Both the position numbers and the translations under genes were made by a program. DNA of 22,823 nucleotides from Nitrospirota bacterium (GTDB lineage Bacteria; Nitrospirota; Thermodesulfovibrionia; Thermodesulfovibrionales; Magnetobacteriaceae), in contig JADFXZ010000016.1 in NCBI GenBank assembly GCA_015233265.1, forward strand, positions 1-22,823, given 5' to 3'. This document shows, in pieces, positions 22,660-22,823 of the stretch. Below the pieces are notes generated by a model. That model saw only the letters and a list, made by a program, of their open reading frames with translations, did not search any database and was not told the origin of the DNA. How positions within the stretch are numbered: the stretch's first letter is position 1; the number at the start of each line of letters is the position of its first letter.

Positions 22660-22823
22660 TCAGATTTTTTGTCTTATCTGCTTTTCGATATAATTAGCTT
22701 CTGCTGTTTCGAGAATCTCTCTATGATTGCAGATTCTAAAAAGCAAAAAGATAACGGTGCTAATGAGAATCACTATTACCTCAATGGCGATTAATCCAAT
22801 CCATGGATTAACTTCTATAGGTG
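22660..22823 (-). CDS. C-terminal end of a small membrane protein, cut by window edge
   Basis: The minus strand is open from the window edge to a TGA at 22660-22662, giving 53 residues: PIEVNPWIG, a membrane helix (LIAIEVIVILISTVIFLLF), and a charged tail RICNHREILETAEANYIEKQ. No start codon lies in the visible part, so the gene begins outside the window. Composition and the helix-plus-charged-tail form look like real coding sequence. It is followed by the split coiled-coil gene on the same strand. Function is unknown. Confidence 0.55.
   Translation of the reverse strand, partial: PIEVNPWIGLIAIEVIVILISTVIFLLFRICNHREILETAEANYIEKQIRQKI

Overview
The window carries about twenty protein genes and no rRNA, tRNA, CRISPR array or recognisable transposase. 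The host looks like a Gram-negative, at least partly anaerobic bacterium. The reasons are a periplasmic c-type-heme chemoreceptor, a surface-polysaccharide locus, a free-standing PCP_red-domain protein, a TatD/radical-SAM fusion and an adenylyl cyclase of GAF-GAF-PAS type. A Nitrospirota or Desulfobacterota-like lineage fits, but this is inference; nothing in the window fixes the taxon.

Layout, left to right. (1) 1-2254, plus strand: the 3' part of hemL (tetrapyrrole synthesis), a 58-residue PCP_red-domain protein, and moaA (molybdenum cofactor). (2) 2510-5276, plus: a coiled-coil protein behind an extended -10 promoter, then a multi-pass membrane protein whose stop overlaps the start of a TatD nuclease fused to a radical SAM domain. 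(3) 5436-7218, minus: a compact AT-rich type II restriction-modification cassette (MvaI/BcnI-family endonuclease and SPPY-type methyltransferase, overlapping by 4 nt). It is bracketed by a 17-of-18 bp inverted repeat not explained by the genes, so it looks like a mobile or once-mobile unit. (4) 7294-13227, plus: a surface-glycan locus with two GT2 glycosyltransferases, a small GT9-like protein, a GT39/ArnT-like membrane glycosyltransferase and an SGNH-fold protein. (5) 13371-18447, minus: a histidine kinase whose N-terminus matches the plant/cyanobacterial ethylene-binding domain residue for residue at the copper-site positions, a VOC protein, a YkgJ-type cysteine-cluster protein, a Tim44-like membrane protein and a methyl-accepting chemotaxis protein with a CxxCH heme motif. 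(6) 18599-19161, plus: a membrane-anchored coiled-coil protein built on four 54-bp tandem repeats. (7) 19211-22823, minus: a GAF-GAF-PAS adenylyl cyclase coupled to a small coiled-coil protein, a coiled-coil gene split by an in-frame stop, and the end of a membrane protein running off the window.

Themes. The right half is dominated by signal perception: an ethylene/copper-type kinase, a heme chemoreceptor and a cyclase with two GAF domains. Two plus-strand genes (11536 and 18634) sit behind consensus promoters whose predicted transcription start falls on the A of the ATG, with an in-frame stop just upstream and no Shine-Dalgarno sequence. The methyltransferase is nearly the same, so leaderless mRNAs are likely here. 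The points most worth a second look are the inverted-repeat-bounded R-M cassette, the ethylene-type sensor and the leaderless promoters.
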